From the NCBI GenBank assembly GCA_025201865.1, contig MU602879.1:1-15483 (forward strand): a stretch of 15,483 nt of DNA. The letters are read 5' to 3'. Below, piece after piece: positions 14,770 to 15,483 of the stretch. This DNA is from Ramicandelaber brevisporus (lineage: Eukaryota > Kickxellomycota > Ramicandelaberales > Ramicandelaberaceae). Within the stretch, counting starts at the first letter, position 1, and the number at the start of each line of letters is the position of its first letter. The position numbers and the translations under genes are program-made. The notes under the pieces are model-generated. The model saw nothing but the letters and a program-made list of their open reading frames with translations, was not told the origin of the DNA and did not search any database.

Positions 14770-15483
14770 TTACAGGAGGAGCTTGGCGAAGCACGGCTCG
14801 CGCAGGATGTCGGCACACGACGGCCGCAGCGATGGATCGACAGAGAGCATGCGGGTGACAATCAGCGTCAGCGCTGGATCAACCGGCCGCTCGGCACTGG
14901 TGGCTGCGCCGCACGCGAGCCACCTCCGCACAACGGCTGCGGGGCGAGCTGCAAAGCGCGCGAAGCTGGCGTCGCTGTCGAGCTTGGCCACTGCCCACGG
15001 GAAGTGCGCCGACACCATTGCCAGAAAGATGATGCCGAGAGCCCACACGTCGGCGGCGCGGCCGTCGTAGCCAGCGCCGGTGGCTGCAGACGCAAACACC
15101 TCCGGCGCAATGTACGGGTCGGAGCCGCAGACGCCGTAGACGTGCGCAGACGGAGAGGCTGCGAAGCGCGTGGAGCAGCCAAAGTCGATGAGCTTCGGCG
15201 TGCCGTGCTCGTCGATGCAGATGTTCTCGAGCTTGAGGTCGCGGTGGGCCACGCGCCGCTCGCTGTGCATGTAGGCGACCGCCGACACGATCTGTGCGAA
15301 CGCGCGGCCGATGAATGCCATGCGCGCAGCCTCGTCGCACTCGCCAGCCGCGACGCGGCGCTGCAGAGCCTGGATCTCGGAGAACAGGTCGCGCGGCAGT
15401 GCCTCCATGACGACGTGGAACGAGCCGTCGTCCTCGGCGACGTATGCAAACGTGCGGATGACGTGCGCGTGCTCCATCGGCAG
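14770..15483 (-). CDS. Ser/Thr protein kinase, HAL4/HAL5/NPR1-like, C-terminal part (5' partial)
   Basis: This is the C-terminal 237 residues of a protein kinase domain, entering from the right edge. Visible parts are the hinge region (FHVVMEAL), the catalytic loop HRDLKLEN (about 15223-15246) with its Asp and Asn, DFG in LIDFGCSTRF (about 15168-15197), the activation-segment end GVCGSDPYIAPEV, then DVWALGIIFLAMV and FPWAVAKLDSDASFARF. GxCGSDPYIAPEV plus a YDGRAADVW and FPW segment resembles the fungal HAL4/HAL5/NPR1 group, which regulates plasma-membrane transporters; that subfamily call is by motif. The glycine loop and VAIK lysine are outside the window. The protein ends a few residues after the domain (FAKLLL), as is usual for this group. 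The gene is strikingly GC-rich compared with the rest of the window (41 of 60 bases in the line at 15061). Confidence 0.85.
   Translation of the reverse strand: MPMEHAHVIRTFAYVAEDDGSFHVVMEALPRDLFSEIQALQRRVAAGECDEAARMAFIGRAFAQIVSAVAYMHSERRVAHRDLKLENICIDEHGTPKLIDFGCSTRFAASPSAHVYGVCGSDPYIAPEVFASAATGAGYDGRAADVWALGIIFLAMVSAHFPWAVAKLDSDASFARFAARPAAVVRRWLACGAATSAERPVDPALTLIVTRMLSVDPSLRPSCADILREPCFAKLLL

Noticed and set aside
14868-15449. Long alternative minus frame and + frames across the kinase region
   Set aside because: High GC content removes stop codons by chance. Only one frame carries HRDLKLEN, DFG and APE.
1-15483. RNA genes, transposons, CRISPR arrays or a biosynthetic cluster
   Set aside because: I saw no tRNA-like fold, no terminal repeats or transposase, no spaced direct repeats, and the genes serve unrelated housekeeping roles.

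Overview
The window is nuclear DNA of a fungus. Genes are intron-poor, lie on both strands and are closely packed. They carry fungal-type products: a Ufo1-like F-box/WD/UIM protein, a Vps9 with a C-terminal CUE domain, a two-HMG-box mitochondrial protein and a HAL/NPR1-type kinase. Long Gln, Asn, Ser and His tracts and strongly uneven base composition suggest an early-diverging lineage (Zoopagomycota/Mucoromycota-like). That placement is an inference; no taxonomic marker was tested.

Layout: the 3' exon of succinate dehydrogenase cytochrome b subunit SDHC (+, 65-550, cut at the left edge) faces an F-box/WD40-like/UIM protein (-, 597-3341). A 63-bp bidirectional promoter follows, then adrenodoxin reductase (+, 3405-5301, with a probable 226-nt intron just before the stop). 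Next come the tRNA m1A58 methyltransferase subunit TRM6/GCD10 (-, 5408-6787), a 178-bp divergent promoter, the Rab5 exchange factor VPS9 (+, 6966-9653) and a presequence-bearing basic protein that may be mS38/COX24-like (+, 9821-11008). These are followed by an unrecognised Ser/Ala-rich protein (-, 11290-11856), an unrecognised type I membrane protein (-, 12191-12949), a 504-bp divergent intergenic region, a mitochondrial HMG-box DNA-packaging protein (+, 13454-14509) and the C-terminal part of a HAL4/HAL5/NPR1-type protein kinase (-, 14770-15483, cut at the right edge).

The genes do not form one pathway. Four of the ten (SDHC, adrenodoxin reductase, the mS38-like candidate and the HMG protein) look mitochondrial. 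Most neighbours are head-to-head or tail-to-tail with short gaps, so shared promoters and overlapping 3' ends are likely. I see no RNA gene, mobile element, CRISPR array or clear new multi-gene system. The most interesting items are the terminal mini-exon of adrenodoxin reductase, the Lys/Ala-rich extension of the HMG protein, the two orphan genes, the missing family signature in the mS38-like candidate, and the unusual tracts at gene borders.
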